NCBI GenBank assembly: GCA_016186995.1
Contig: JACPKQ010000024.1
Location: 9,489 to 73,488 of the forward strand
Reading direction: 5' to 3'
Length of the DNA: 64,000 nucleotides
Source: Deltaproteobacteria bacterium
Lineage (GTDB): Bacteria > Bdellovibrionota > JACOXK01
The position numbers and the translations under genes were made by a program. This document shows, one piece after another, positions 26,438-35,870 of this stretch (position 1 is its first letter; the number at the start of each line of letters is the position of its first letter). A model generated the notes under the pieces. The model was given only the letters and a program-made list of their open reading frames with translations. It had not been told where the DNA came from and did no database searches.

Positions 26438-26837
26438 ATCTTTCATCAAGTGCCTCGTTTGCTAAACGATCTGCTTCCTTATTTTCTTTTCGAGGCACAT
26501 GTTCAACTTTCAAAGATCGAAATTGAAGTATAAGCTTTTTAGCTTCTAAAAAAAGAGAAAGCAAGCCTTCGTTCTTAACTTTATATTCACCCTTGAGCTG
26601 TCTTACAATAAGCTCACTATCCATTTTTACTGTTAAGTCTTGAATTTCTAGTTTTTTGGCTTTTTTAAGCCCTATGATAAAAGCCTTATATTCAGCTTGA
26701 TTGTTTGTACCTCTCCCAAGATACTCTGTAATCTCACAAAGAACTTCTCCGTGAGAATCATAGAGGATGACACCTGCCCCCGATTCACCTGGGTTTCCTC
26801 GACTTGCTCCATCTGTATAAAGAATTGCTTTTTTCAT
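26436..26837 (-). CDS. rnhA: Ribonuclease HI-family protein
   Basis: 133 residues. It hydrolyses RNA in RNA-DNA hybrids; the four metal-binding acidic residues are visible: D9 (TDGASRGNPG), E49 (NNQAEY), D73 (MDSELIVRQL) and D123 (NKEADRLAN). The short form without the basic protrusion of E. coli RNase HI resembles the RnhA-like/YpdQ-type branch, which may prefer hybrids with single ribonucleotides or have lower activity. Its start abuts the stop of the NIF3-like gene, and its stop overlaps the first base pairs of rnpB. Confidence 0.88.
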   Translation of the reverse strand: MKKAILYTDGASRGNPGESGAGVILYDSHGEVLCEITEYLGRGTNNQAEYKAFIIGLKKAKKLEIQDLTVKMDSELIVRQLKGEYKVKNEGLLSLFLEAKKLILQFRSLKVEHVPRKENKEADRLANEALDER

Positions 26838-27935
26838 TTAATTGATAACCTGGAAAGGGTTCTCGGCTTGATTGTATTCATAAACTTGTATTTTTGAAAT
26901 TTGTTTAAGTTTTTGGGCTAAGTAAGAAACATACTCTTTCTCAAAAGTAAAATGGTCAATCTCTATAAAATTGAGCCCCCACAAACTTCCATCAAGGGCC
27001 TCATGATATTTTAAATCACCTGTAATATAAACATCGGCTTGAGATGCCAAGGCTTCTTTCCAGAGTGATCCTCCACTCCCGGGACAAAGAGCAACCCTTT
27101 CAACCGAAGATTTTGATTTAACAACTCGTAAAGATTTAAGCCTCCACAGTTTTTTAATGTCTTTAGCAAAATCCAAAAAAGAAACTTTCTTTTTTAAATC
27201 TCCAATTCTCCCTATTCCTGTGGTTTCAGAAAGTTTTCTTAAAGGGTAGATGTCATAAGCCACTTCTTCATAAGGATGGGCTTTACGAACTTGTGAAAGA
27301 ACTTCTTTTTCTAAATAACAAGGTATTCGTACCTCTATCCTTACTTCTTGAGTTTTTTCGAGTGTTCTTTTGTGCCCTATATAAGGTTTGGATTCTTCTC
27401 CACCCTTAAAAGTACCCGTCCCCTCTATATTAAAGGAACAATTTTCATAATTTCCAATAACACCACCCCCTACAGAAAAAAGTGCATTTCTTACTTTTTC
27501 GACGTGAGAGAGTGGCACAAAAACAACAAATTTTGAGTAATGATCTTTCTCTAAAATAAGAGGTTTAATATTATGAAGCCCTATTCTTTTTGCAATATCA
27601 TCACTTAAAGATTCAAAAGTTTTATCAAGATTAGTATGAAGACTGACAAGAGAAATATTTTTTTGAAGGGCTAATTTTAAAACTTCATATTTTGGATCGT
27701 TTTTATTTAAATTGTGAAGAGGATGAAAAAAAAGAGGGTGGTGTGAAAAAACAACATCCACTTTTTTTAAGACTGCTTCTTTAAGAACGTTGGGCGTTAT
27801 ATCTAAACACACAAGTGCTTTTTTGACATTGTGCTCAAGGTCTCCTATTTGCAAGCCTACTTTATCCCAACTTTCAGCCAAAGAAAGCGGAGCCACCTTT
27901 AAAGAAACTAATGATACCAAGTCGTTAAGCTTCAT
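26838..27935 (-). CDS. NIF3-family dinuclear metal protein with inserted middle domain
   Basis: 365 residues from the ATG at 27935 (GGGGCG upstream; the GTG four codons earlier is less likely). The NIF3/GTP cyclohydrolase 1 type 2-like halves are at each end: DKVGLQIGD, VVFSHHPLFFH (metal-binding His pair), SLHTNLD, then C-terminal ADVYITGDLKYHEALDGS and EIDHFTFE. Between them (about 130-235) sits a PII/CutA-like insert (YSKFVVFVPLSHVEKVRNAL ... RKAHPYEEVAYDIYPL), as in the longer YqfO-type members. The biochemical role of the family is not settled. Co-transcribed with rnhA. Confidence 0.85.
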   Translation of the reverse strand: MKLNDLVSLVSLKVAPLSLAESWDKVGLQIGDLEHNVKKALVCLDITPNVLKEAVLKKVDVVFSHHPLFFHPLHNLNKNDPKYEVLKLALQKNISLVSLHTNLDKTFESLSDDIAKRIGLHNIKPLILEKDHYSKFVVFVPLSHVEKVRNALFSVGGGVIGNYENCSFNIEGTGTFKGGEESKPYIGHKRTLEKTQEVRIEVRIPCYLEKEVLSQVRKAHPYEEVAYDIYPLRKLSETTGIGRIGDLKKKVSFLDFAKDIKKLWRLKSLRVVKSKSSVERVALCPGSGGSLWKEALASQADVYITGDLKYHEALDGSLWGLNFIEIDHFTFEKEYVSYLAQKLKQISKIQVYEYNQAENPFQVIN

Positions 27936-28031
27936 AATGCGCCCCACTATAACACTCTAAAGGTTCATTGACAAAACACTCTCCATTTCTTTTACTAGTG
28001 TAAGCCCCTACTCAGAACTTAAGTCTGTTTT

Positions 28032-28757
28032 ATGGATAGTTCAGTTATCATTCCTATTTATAACGAAGAAGAAAATATCTCTTTATTGTGGGAGAAAACT
28101 TTTGGGGCATTTCAAGATTTAAACGTTCAGTATGAAATTATTTTCATTAATGATGGAAGTACAGATCGTTCACTCGAAATACTTTTAAAACTAAAACAAC
28201 AGTATCCTAACATCATTAAAATTATCACACTTTCAAAAAATGCAGGACAATCAGCGGCTTTAGTTGCAGGTTTTAATAATGCTAGAGGACACACTCTTAT
28301 AACCTTAGATAGCGATCTCCAAAATGATCCCTCTGACATTCCACTTCTTTTAAAAGAAATGGATCATAACGATGTTGTGTGTGGAATAAGAAAAAAAAGG
28401 CAAGATTCATGGGTCAGAAAAATATCTTCTCGAATCGCAAACAAAACGAGAAACCGATTTACAAATGAAGATATTAAAGATGTCGGGTGTTCACTTCGTG
28501 CCTTTAAAAAAGATCTTTTAAAAAATATTCATTATTTTAACGGCTTTCACAGGTTCTTTCCCACGCTTTTAAAACTTTATAATAGCAATCCTGCACCTTT
28601 AAAAATTAAAGAAATTTATGTAAATCATCACCCTCGAAAATTTGGAAAATCAAAATACAATATTAGAAATAGATTGTTTAAGAGCCTTCACGATCTTGTA
28701 GGTGTCCGATGGCTTCAACAGAAACAAATCAGCTACGACATTAAAGAAATTAAATAA
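28032..28757 (+). CDS. Family 2 glycosyltransferase, dolichyl-phosphate mannose synthase-like
   Basis: 241 residues. A GT-A fold: SVIIPIYNEEENI, FINDGSTDRS (nucleotide-sugar binding), GQSAALVAGFNNARG, and the metal-binding DSDLQNDP. DVGCSLRAFKKDLL and the ending GKSKYNIRNRLFKSLHDLVG match DPM1/GtrB/ArnC relatives that move a sugar to a polyprenyl phosphate at the cytoplasmic face of the membrane. The usual C-terminal membrane helices are missing, as in the soluble DPM1 form. There is no Shine-Dalgarno and no adjacent glycan genes, so acceptor and sugar are unknown. Confidence 0.87.
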   Translation: MDSSVIIPIYNEEENISLLWEKTFGAFQDLNVQYEIIFINDGSTDRSLEILLKLKQQYPNIIKIITLSKNAGQSAALVAGFNNARGHTLITLDSDLQNDPSDIPLLLKEMDHNDVVCGIRKKRQDSWVRKISSRIANKTRNRFTNEDIKDVGCSLRAFKKDLLKNIHYFNGFHRFFPTLLKLYNSNPAPLKIKEIYVNHHPRKFGKSKYNIRNRLFKSLHDLVGVRWLQQKQISYDIKEIK

Positions 28758-28758
28758 T

Positions 28759-29331
28759 TTAACACCCTAAGATGGATTTTTTCTCAGAACTCCAGGTTGA
28801 AGCAGTCTTTTTATAAAGAGTACACTGACCTTTTACATAATTCTCTGGGCTCATTTCATAAATATTCCAAAAAGTGGGTGAACAAAGTACTACTCCCATG
28901 TTAGGAGCTCTTTTTTTTAAATCAAATGGATATTCTTTCCCATCTTGAAATGTAATCCCTTCTTGATCAAGCCAATAAGCTAAACGAACTTCTTCTCTCA
29001 TAAGAAGCCACATCTTATCTAAAAAAGTTTTTTCTTTCTCGTAAGTTGAATCTACTAAAACAGCCTTTCCCTCCCAACGAAATTGAGCATATCTTTTTAA
29101 ATCAACATAACAGCCAGAGTGGTATGGATTTGACTTAAGTTCGGCCCATTTTGAGGAACTTGTATGACAATTAAAAACTAAGGCCTTTTTTTCTGCCATC
29201 CAATGAAAATGAACAGTTCTTACTTGAGGAAATTTATTTAATCCATTTGTTGCTAACTGTCCATAAGCCCCTAGCTCTTCATCCGTAAAAGCGCTTATAA
29301 TAAGATTTTGAACTCCAAAGGGTAACATCAT
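28759..29331 (-). CDS. Pyridoxamine phosphate oxidase-like flavoprotein
   Basis: 190 residues from the ATG at 29331; the frame also has a TTG at 29337 and an ATG at 29328. The split-barrel FMN-binding signature is visible: PQVRTVHFHWMAEKKALVFN followed by CHTSSSKWAELKSNP (phosphate-binding Ser/Lys), then WEGKAVLVD and an EYPFDLKKRAPNMGVVLCSP tail. Close relatives include PdxH itself and alr4036-type proteins; the conserved PdxH C-terminal RLHDR-like ending is absent, so true PNP oxidation is uncertain. Convergent with the glycosyltransferase gene. Confidence 0.72.
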   Translation of the reverse strand: MMLPFGVQNLIISAFTDEELGAYGQLATNGLNKFPQVRTVHFHWMAEKKALVFNCHTSSSKWAELKSNPYHSGCYVDLKRYAQFRWEGKAVLVDSTYEKEKTFLDKMWLLMREEVRLAYWLDQEGITFQDGKEYPFDLKKRAPNMGVVLCSPTFWNIYEMSPENYVKGQCTLYKKTASTWSSEKKSILGC

Positions 29332-29344
29332 AAACAAGAACCAA

Positions 29345-29372
29345 AAGTGTGGGCCCAGGAGGACTTGAACCT
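29345..29372 (-). repeat. Duplicated 3' end of the neighbouring tRNA gene
   Basis: These 28 bases are identical to 29581-29608: the acceptor 3' strand and most of the T arm of tRNA(CAU) with five flanking bases. The match stops abruptly within the T arm. Confidence 0.85.
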
Positions 29373-29409
29373 ACGGAGCCGTCTTCCTTTGAATCTATAT
29401 AATAGATAC

Positions 29410-29524
29410 TTGATCTTAGCAAGAATGCGAGCGAACGCAGCATTCGAGCTTAGATCAATAGGCGGAGACTCTTTTCATTTTAATGAGAACGAGCCTAAAA
29501 GGCGAAGTTCGAATTAGAAAAGAG
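29410..29524. repeat. Paired hairpins between tRNA fragment and tRNA
   Basis: Hairpin 1: TTGATCTTAGC (29410-29420) with GCTTAGATCAA (29448-29458) and inner GAATGC/GCATTC. Hairpin 2: CTCTTTTC (29469-29476) with GAAAAGAG (29517-29524). No ORF. A comparable pair lies next to tRNA-Phe. Confidence 0.6.
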
Positions 29525-29585
29525 GGTATGAGATGTCTGTTTGAATATGAGGAATAGTCGCGCTGGGCGCGGTATGAGGAAAGTG

Positions 29586-29659
29586 TGGGCCCAGGAGGAC
29601 TTGAACCTCCGACCAACCGGTTATGAGCCGGTAGCTCTAACCAACTGAGCTATGGGCCC
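29586..29659 (-). tRNA. tRNA with CAU anticodon, probably tRNA-Ile2 (lysidine type)
   Basis: 74 bases with a full cloverleaf: acceptor GGGCCCA/TGGGCCC, D arm GCTCAGTTGGTTAGAGC, anticodon stem ACCGG/CCGGT around loop CTCATAA, and T arm GGAGG-TTCAAGT-CCTCC. The TTGGTCG variable region and GGTTCAAGTCC T-loop sequence are more like tRNA-Ile(CAU) than elongator Met, but this is not certain. CCA is not encoded (the next bases are CAC). It sits just downstream of rpoD on the same strand. Confidence 0.93.
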
Positions 29660-29674
29660 TCGAAAAACCTAGAG

Positions 29675-31699
29675 TTACTCAGTATTACTGCCACCGCTAT
29701 TTTTTTCATCTTCTAAGAATGCTTTTAACTTCTTACTACGGCTTGGATGCCTTAACTTACGAAGAGCTTTAGCCTCAATCTGACGTATTCTTTCACGCGT
29801 TACATTAAAATCTTTACCAACTTCTTCCAAAGTATGGTCTGATTCTTCACCAATTCCAAAACGCATTCTTAATACCTTTTCTTCTCGAGGTGTGAGTGTT
29901 GAAAGAATTCTTCTCGTTTGTTCTGAAAGTGAGAGGTTCATCATTGCATGTGAAGGATTCACAACTTTTTTATCTTCAATGAAATCTCCAAGGTGACTGT
30001 CTTCTTCTTCTCCGATAGGGGTTTCAAGAGAAATAGGTTCTTTTGCTATTTTCAAAACATTTCTCACTTTATCAACAGGAAGATCCATTTTTTCTGAAAT
30101 CTCTTCAGGAGTTGGCTCTCGACCCAATTCTTGAACAAGAAGTCTTGATGTACGAATCAATTTATTAAGGGTTTCAATCATGTGCACAGGAATACGAATG
30201 GTTCTTGCTTGATCTGCAATAGCGCGTGTAATTGCTTGCCTGATCCACCACGTTGCATAAGTACTAAACTTATAACCACGTCTGTATTCGAACTTATCAA
30301 CCGCCTTCATAAGCCCAATGTTTCCTTCTTGAATAAGATCTAAAAACTGAAGACCTCTGTTGGTATATTTTTTAGCAATGCTCACAACAAGGCGAAGGTT
30401 AGCTTCAATCAGTTCGTTTTTAGCAAGATCTGCTTTTTGTTCCGCAGATTTAATACGAACATACGTGCCTTTAAGAGTATCCACAGGTAAGTTTGTCTCA
30501 TCTTCTATAACTTTAAATTGAATTTTAATATTCTTAATCGTTTTATCAAGTTGATGAAACTTTTCTTCAGTTAACTTTGTTCTTGTTAAGTGTTTGCGTA
30601 TAGCTGAGCTATCTGTATACATTTCTTTTACAAACTTCCTAAACTCAAGCTCATTTTTAAATTTTGCTTTACGTAAAGAGTTCTTAATCTCTCTTTCTCC
30701 GGCCCAAATTTGAGTAACATAATCGCGAAACTTATCAACAATCTTATTAATTGTTTTTCTATTGAGATTCAGTCTTTTAAAAACCTTAACAATCTCAGCT
30801 CTTTCAAAGCTAAGCTTTTTCCTAATTCCCTCTTGTTGTTTTTTTGTAAGCGAACGCTTCGAAAGTTTATTTTCAATTTCTTGAATTTTTCCTTTATAAG
30901 ATACAAGCTTATTAATAGCTTTGAGAGTCTTGTTAATATAAATGTCTTCATTAACAAGACTATCTTCTTCATCGATATCTCTTAAAATATCTCGAATTCT
31001 AATTTTATTATTTTTAAGTCTTTCTCCAATATGTAAAATTTCATTGATACCAATGGTAGATCCTAGAACAATATCAAGGACTTCTGTTTCTCCATCCTCT
31101 ATCTTTTTTGCAATTTCTACTTCTCCTGCACGTGTGAGAAGAGAAACAGAACCCATCTTTTTCAAATAAAGTCTGACTGGGTCATTCGCTCTTCCAAAAG
31201 AATCATCTTCAAAGGTGGGCTCTTCTGCCTCTTCTTCATCTGTATCTGTTTTTTTAAAATCTTCTTCACTCTCAACAATATCAATATCCATCTCATCAAA
31301 CATCATCATAACTTCATCAAGTTCTTCTGCTGAAGTGACATCTTCAGGAAGCGCTTTATTGACTTCTTCATAGGTAAGAAATTTTTTCTCTTTACCTAGA
31401 TCAATGAGCTTATCTAAACCTTTAACCTTAGATTTGTTTGAGGAAGTCTTAGCTTCTTTCTTACCTTCCTGAGATTTCCCCCTAAAATTTAATTCCTGTT
31501 GTTGTGCCCCTTTAGAATCTTTTTTAGTTTTAGAAGCTTCTTTTGTTTGCTTCGATTTTGTTTTTTTTGTCATATTTATTTTTTGAGTTTTTTTAACCTT
31601 CACTTTTAATTTTGTTTTCTTTGCTTTTGTTGCTTTCTTTTTTATAACCTTTTTATTTTTAGCCTTCTTTTTTATCTTTGTATTCTTCTTTCTAGGCAT
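29675..31699 (-). CDS. rpoD: Primary sigma factor (sigma70, RpoD)
   Basis: 674 residues. The N-terminal ~95 residues are a low-complexity tail with more than 30 Lys, unusual for RpoD. Region 1.1-like sequence follows ([20 protein letters not shown]), then an acidic stretch. Region 1.2-2 includes [20 protein letters not shown] and the -10-recognition block [20 protein letters not shown]. Region 4 has [20 protein letters not shown] for the -35. The non-conserved region between 1.2 and 2.1 is long. It overlaps the dnaG stop by one base (TAATG), completing the rpsU-dnaG-rpoD macromolecular-synthesis operon, with the tRNA next. Confidence 0.97.
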   Translation of the reverse strand: MPRKKNTKIKKKAKNKKVIKKKATKAKKTKLKVKVKKTQKINMTKKTKSKQTKEASKTKKDSKGAQQQELNFRGKSQEGKKEAKTSSNKSKVKGLDKLIDLGKEKKFLTYEEVNKALPEDVTSAEELDEVMMMFDEMDIDIVESEEDFKKTDTDEEEAEEPTFEDDSFGRANDPVRLYLKKMGSVSLLTRAGEVEIAKKIEDGETEVLDIVLGSTIGINEILHIGERLKNNKIRIRDILRDIDEEDSLVNEDIYINKTLKAINKLVSYKGKIQEIENKLSKRSLTKKQQEGIRKKLSFERAEIVKVFKRLNLNRKTINKIVDKFRDYVTQIWAGEREIKNSLRKAKFKNELEFRKFVKEMYTDSSAIRKHLTRTKLTEEKFHQLDKTIKNIKIQFKVIEDETNLPVDTLKGTYVRIKSAEQKADLAKNELIEANLRLVVSIAKKYTNRGLQFLDLIQEGNIGLMKAVDKFEYRRGYKFSTYATWWIRQAITRAIADQARTIRIPVHMIETLNKLIRTSRLLVQELGREPTPEEISEKMDLPVDKVRNVLKIAKEPISLETPIGEEEDSHLGDFIEDKKVVNPSHAMMNLSLSEQTRRILSTLTPREEKVLRMRFGIGEESDHTLEEVGKDFNVTRERIRQIEAKALRKLRHPSRSKKLKAFLEDEKNSGGSNTE

Positions 31700-33444
31700 T
31701 ACGAATCTCCTCCCTTCAGCTTTTTTTGCTGAATGACTAAGTTCTGGTACTGTTCAAGCAATTTAGGGTTATCTTCTTTTTTAATCTGTTCAAGTAGGTC
31801 TTTTTGCATCATGCTCATATAGCGCATCCTGATTTTTTTGCAACAATCATCTAGGATTTTTTCATTAAAATCAAGCTCTTGGGTTTCCAAACTCAACTGA
31901 GTCATCGCAGAAGGATAACGGGTTCTTTGAATAATTTTTGAAACATCCACTTGCCCTGTTTCAGTATAAAAATCAAGAATGTGTTTTGTCATTTCTTGAA
32001 GCTCCAAATGAGTTAAAAGATCAAGAATATCAGCATGTTGTACAAATTCTATCCATTTCACTTCTGAAAGCATAGCTTGTACAATGTATTTTTGAGCCTG
32101 ATCGAACTTGAGAGGTGTCATTTCTTCTGGCTGTACATCTTGCTTTTTGGGAGTAAACCGTTTTTCTTTCCCTAAAAACTGGAAAACAAGGCTTTCATCG
32201 ACAGAAAGTCTTTCTGAAATTTCTTTAAGATATAAGCCTTTAAGCATCGGTTGTGTGATATCAGCTAAAAGAGGTTGCAACACTTCGAGTATTTTTGATT
32301 TAGCTTGAACACTTTTACCATGTTCCGAAATGAGAGAGTCTAAAAGAAAAAGAATTTGATCTTGAGATTTTTGATTTACATATTCCAAAAAATCTTCTTT
32401 CCCTACTTTTTGGACAAACTCATCAGGATCTTGTCCTTCTGGGAGAATAAGAACTCTTCCTTCTACCCCTTCGTCAAAAAAAATTTTCAAACTTCTTTTC
32501 ATCGCATTAATACCCGCACTATCTGAATCAAAAATAAGAACTATCTTATGAGTATAACGTTTGAGAACACTTACCTGATCTCTTGTAAGTGCTGTGCCTA
32601 AGGGGGCCACAACATTTTCAATTCCCTTTTCTACAAGCCCTAAAACATCAAAATATCCTTCTACTACATACACACAATCTTTGTGCGCTATCACTGATTT
32701 AGCCACATGAATACCATAAAGACTGCGACTTTTATTATAAATAACTGAATCCCTTGAGTTTAAATATTTGGGATTTGAGTCAGAATCTAAAACTCTTCCT
32801 CCAAAACCTATAATCTTAGAATCAATGTTAAATATCGGGAAAATAATCCTATTTCTAAAATAATCATAGGTTTTCTCGGAACCGGCAATAAGACTTGCCT
32901 CTGAGAGAAGCCCTATTGAAACTTTCTTTCGAAGAAGCTCTGTTTTAAGAACCTCCCAAGCATGGGGAGCAAAACCTAATTTAAATTTTTCAATTATATT
33001 TTTTGAAAGCCCTCTTTTTTTAAAATATTCTCTTGCCTTCTCTGCTTCTCTCCCTTGGAGTAAATTCTCATGATAAAACTGTGCTGCCCATTGGTTTAAT
33101 TTGTACAATAAATTTTTTTTATTTTCTTTTTGGGACTCTTCTTTTGTTTTTTCCTTTTCTTCGATAACAACACCAGCACGTTCTGCAAGTTTGTAAACAG
33201 CTTCGATAAAAGAAATATTAAGAAATTTCATAATAAATGTATAAACATTGCCACCCGCACTACATCCAAAACAATGAAAAATTTGTTTCTCCCGACTCAC
33301 AATAAAAGAAGGGGTTTTTTCTGAGTGAAAAGGACAAACACCCTTAAAATTAATACCAGCTTGTTTAAGACCTATATAATCTGAAATAATATCAACGATA
33401 TCTAAGCGTTCTTTAATGTGCTCAATATGCTCTTGAGGAATCAT
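31699..33444 (-). CDS. dnaG: DNA primase
   Basis: 581 residues. It makes RNA primers at the replication fork. The N-terminal CHC2 zinc ribbon has C37, H40, C58 and C61 ([17 protein letters not shown]). The catalytic core follows with [11 protein letters not shown] and the TOPRIM Glu in [11 protein letters not shown] and Asp in IFDSDSAG. The C-terminal ~150 residues form the helicase-interaction domain and end slightly earlier than in E. coli. Second gene of the operon; translationally coupled to rpoD. Confidence 0.96.
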   Translation of the reverse strand: MIPQEHIEHIKERLDIVDIISDYIGLKQAGINFKGVCPFHSEKTPSFIVSREKQIFHCFGCSAGGNVYTFIMKFLNISFIEAVYKLAERAGVVIEEKEKTKEESQKENKKNLLYKLNQWAAQFYHENLLQGREAEKAREYFKKRGLSKNIIEKFKLGFAPHAWEVLKTELLRKKVSIGLLSEASLIAGSEKTYDYFRNRIIFPIFNIDSKIIGFGGRVLDSDSNPKYLNSRDSVIYNKSRSLYGIHVAKSVIAHKDCVYVVEGYFDVLGLVEKGIENVVAPLGTALTRDQVSVLKRYTHKIVLIFDSDSAGINAMKRSLKIFFDEGVEGRVLILPEGQDPDEFVQKVGKEDFLEYVNQKSQDQILFLLDSLISEHGKSVQAKSKILEVLQPLLADITQPMLKGLYLKEISERLSVDESLVFQFLGKEKRFTPKKQDVQPEEMTPLKFDQAQKYIVQAMLSEVKWIEFVQHADILDLLTHLELQEMTKHILDFYTETGQVDVSKIIQRTRYPSAMTQLSLETQELDFNEKILDDCCKKIRMRYMSMMQKDLLEQIKKEDNPKLLEQYQNLVIQQKKLKGGDS

Positions 33445-33489
33445 ATTAAAATTTCGGATTGTGACAACTCAAAAATGTGAAAGAGAAAA

Positions 33490-33684
33490 CTATCTAAATC
33501 TTCTCTTTTTCTTCTGATTTCGTTTTACCGCTGCCAGAGCTTTTTTCTTTTTACGAACGCTAGGTTTATCATAATGCTCTCTTTTTCTCACTTCAGAAAG
33601 CACACCTGCTTTTTCACATTGTTTTTTAAAGCGTCTTAAAGCGCTCTCAAAAGATTCACCTTCTCTTACTTTAATACCCGGCAT
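33490..33684 (-). CDS. rpsU: Ribosomal protein bS21
   Basis: 64 residues, basic, beginning [20 protein letters not shown] and ending in an Arg/Lys tail (KKKRRFR), typical of the small-subunit protein S21 that assists initiation on Shine-Dalgarno mRNAs. GGAG precedes the start. It is the first gene of the rpsU-dnaG-rpoD operon, with a good promoter 33-60 bases upstream. Confidence 0.96.
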   Translation of the reverse strand: MPGIKVREGESFESALRRFKKQCEKAGVLSEVRKREHYDKPSVRKKKKALAAVKRNQKKKRRFR

Positions 33685-33716
33685 TTATTATCTCCAATTG
33701 AAAGTCCAAAGCTCTT

Positions 33717-33744
33717 TTTATACTAGAGAGGTTTTAAAAGTCAA
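33717..33744 (-). promoter_or_regulatory. Promoter of the rpsU-dnaG-rpoD operon
   Basis: On the - strand: TTGACT (33744-33739), 16-base spacer, TATAAA (33722-33717), 33 bases before the rpsU start. Confidence 0.7.
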
Positions 33745-33768
33745 TTCACGAGCACATTGACTTGGCAT

Positions 33769-35022
33769 TTAAGAAACTCTTTCAATGTGTGCTCCAAGCT
33801 GGCTTAATTTTCTCTCCAAGGCTTCGTACCCTCGATCAAGATGGTAAACACGGTGAATCTCTGTTGTACCCTCTGCTACGAGTCCAGCAATGACAAGACT
33901 TACACTTGCCCTTAAATCTGTTGCCATGACAGGAGCTCCTTTAAGATGAGAAACTCCTTTCACTTGAGCTACATTCCCATGAATATCAATCTCGGCACCC
34001 ATTCTTTGAAGCTCGCACACGTGCATAAAACGATTTTCAAAAATATGCTCAGCTATAAAACTTGTTCCCTCTGAAATACTTGCTAAAGCCATCATTTGAG
34101 CTTGCATGTCCGTTGGAAATCCAGGATAAGGTTCTGTTTTTATATTGACTGATTTAAGCTTTCCTTCACTTTTAATTTTTATTTGATTTTTTACTGATAA
34201 ATCTAAATCAACCCCCATCTGTGTTAATTTTGTTAAAATAGATTGGAGATGTTTGGCTTCTCCATTATGAAGAACAACCTCCCCCCCTGTAGCTGCAACG
34301 GCTACAAGATAGGTACCGGTTTCAATTCGATCAGGCATGATTTCATACTCAACCCCTTTAAGATCTGAAACCCCTTCAATAGTAATACGAGAAGTGCCTG
34401 TACCTTCTATTTTGGCTCCCATCTTATTAAGACACTGTGCTAAATCAATAATTTCAGGTTCTTTAGCTGCATTTTCAATAATAGTTGTTCCTTCAGCTAA
34501 AACAGCAGCCATCATAATATTTTCAGTACCTGTTACTGTTGTCGTTTCAAAACAAAGAGTCGTTCCTTTTAATTTTTTTGCTTGGGCTGTTACATATCCT
34601 TCGTTCAAAGAAATATCAGCACCCAAACTTACAAGCGCGTTGAGATGAAGATTAATAGGACGCGCTCCAATGGCACATCCTCCTGGTAAAGCAATACGAG
34701 CATAACCATGACGTGCAAGAAGAGGCCCTAAAGCCAATACAGAGGCTCTCATCGTTTTTACTAAGTCATAGGAAGCCAGAGGCTTCTCAATATTGTGTGC
34801 AAGTACATGAAGTGTGTTTTCATCTTTTTTTGTAGAAACTCCAAAGTTTTCTAGAAGCTTAACTGTTGTTGAAACATCTTTAAGGTCAGGAACATTTTTA
34901 TAAACACAATTTTCATCTGTTAAAAGAGATGCAAATAAAATAGGAAGAACAGCATTTTTTGCACCACTCATAGTGATTTCACCCTGTAGGGGAGTACCTC
35001 CTCTTATTAAAATTTTATCCAT
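33769..35022 (-). CDS. murA: UDP-N-acetylglucosamine 1-carboxyvinyltransferase
   Basis: 417 residues. It transfers enolpyruvate from PEP to UDP-GlcNAc, the first committed step of peptidoglycan synthesis, in the cytoplasm. Seen: SGAKNAVLPILFASLL near the start, the catalytic Cys116 in ALPGGCAIGARPINLH (the fosfomycin target, so Cys rather than Asp), and the C-terminal DLRASVSLVIAGLVAEG. Its start overlaps the prmC stop by eight bases, placing it last in the DUF1385-prfA-prmC-murA operon. Confidence 0.96.
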   Translation of the reverse strand: MDKILIRGGTPLQGEITMSGAKNAVLPILFASLLTDENCVYKNVPDLKDVSTTVKLLENFGVSTKKDENTLHVLAHNIEKPLASYDLVKTMRASVLALGPLLARHGYARIALPGGCAIGARPINLHLNALVSLGADISLNEGYVTAQAKKLKGTTLCFETTTVTGTENIMMAAVLAEGTTIIENAAKEPEIIDLAQCLNKMGAKIEGTGTSRITIEGVSDLKGVEYEIMPDRIETGTYLVAVAATGGEVVLHNGEAKHLQSILTKLTQMGVDLDLSVKNQIKIKSEGKLKSVNIKTEPYPGFPTDMQAQMMALASISEGTSFIAEHIFENRFMHVCELQRMGAEIDIHGNVAQVKGVSHLKGAPVMATDLRASVSLVIAGLVAEGTTEIHRVYHLDRGYEALERKLSQLGAHIERVS

Positions 35023-35866
35023 AAAGTACCCTCATAATTCGGTCTCTTCCTGAGTAATCAGGAAGCACACACACATCCCTAAAAGTTCCTTGATCTAGAA
35101 ATGCAGATTTTAGTAAGTCTCCTTGGCTTGGGTCAAGCTCTAAATAAACAAAAGCACCTGGTTTAAGATATTGTTTTACTTGATTAATAATTTCAAGATG
35201 AAATTTCACACCTTTTTTACCACCCACAAGAGCTAAATGAGGTTCAAAATTTTTAACCTCAAGTGGTAAATTTTCAAATTGTTCTTCTGAAACATAAGGA
35301 GGATTCGACACAAAAAGCTCAAATTTTTCTGAATCTTTAATAACAGAGAAACCATCACCCTCTCTTAAATCAACAGCGACCTTATGCTTTTCTATATTTT
35401 TTTTTGCATACTTATAAGCTTCTTTTGAAATTTCAGAGGCTACAAAATGAGCTTGGCTAAAATGAGAGGCAAGCGCTATTGAAACAGCACCACTCCCAGC
35501 ACCCCACTCAAAACAAGAAAAACAATTTTCTTTAGAAAAGTTTTTTTGAATATCTTCAATCACAATTTCTGTTTCTGGACGGGGAATAAGAACTCCTCTC
35601 CCAACTTCAAAATCAAGAGACCAAAATTCTCTATGCCCTGTAATATAGGCAATGGGCTCTCCCTGAGCTCTTCTTTTAACAAATTCTCTAAAACGATTCA
35701 CCACATCATCACTCAAAATATCGTTATAGCGAACATAGAGATCAACACGACGACACTCTAAAACAAGAGCCATTAAAATTTCACTTGAAGCTCTGGGTGA
35801 CGGAATATTTTTTTGTTCAAAATATTGAGTTGTTTTGTGGACAAGTTCTAAAAGAGGCCATGTCAT
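35015..35866 (-). CDS. prmC: Release factor glutamine methyltransferase
   Basis: 283 residues. It methylates the Gln of the GGQ motif in release factors using SAM. N-terminal substrate-binding helices (about 1-75) include PIAYITGHREFWSLDF, then LIPRPETE. The Rossmann-fold core has FEWGAGSGAVSIALA and the catalytic NPPY at 188-191. Directly downstream of its substrate gene prfA (gap of four bases) and overlapping murA. Confidence 0.95.
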   Translation of the reverse strand: MTWPLLELVHKTTQYFEQKNIPSPRASSEILMALVLECRRVDLYVRYNDILSDDVVNRFREFVKRRAQGEPIAYITGHREFWSLDFEVGRGVLIPRPETEIVIEDIQKNFSKENCFSCFEWGAGSGAVSIALASHFSQAHFVASEISKEAYKYAKKNIEKHKVAVDLREGDGFSVIKDSEKFELFVSNPPYVSEEQFENLPLEVKNFEPHLALVGGKKGVKFHLEIINQVKQYLKPGAFVYLELDPSQGDLLKSAFLDQGTFRDVCVLPDYSGRDRIMRVLYG

Positions 35867-35870
35867 GTTT

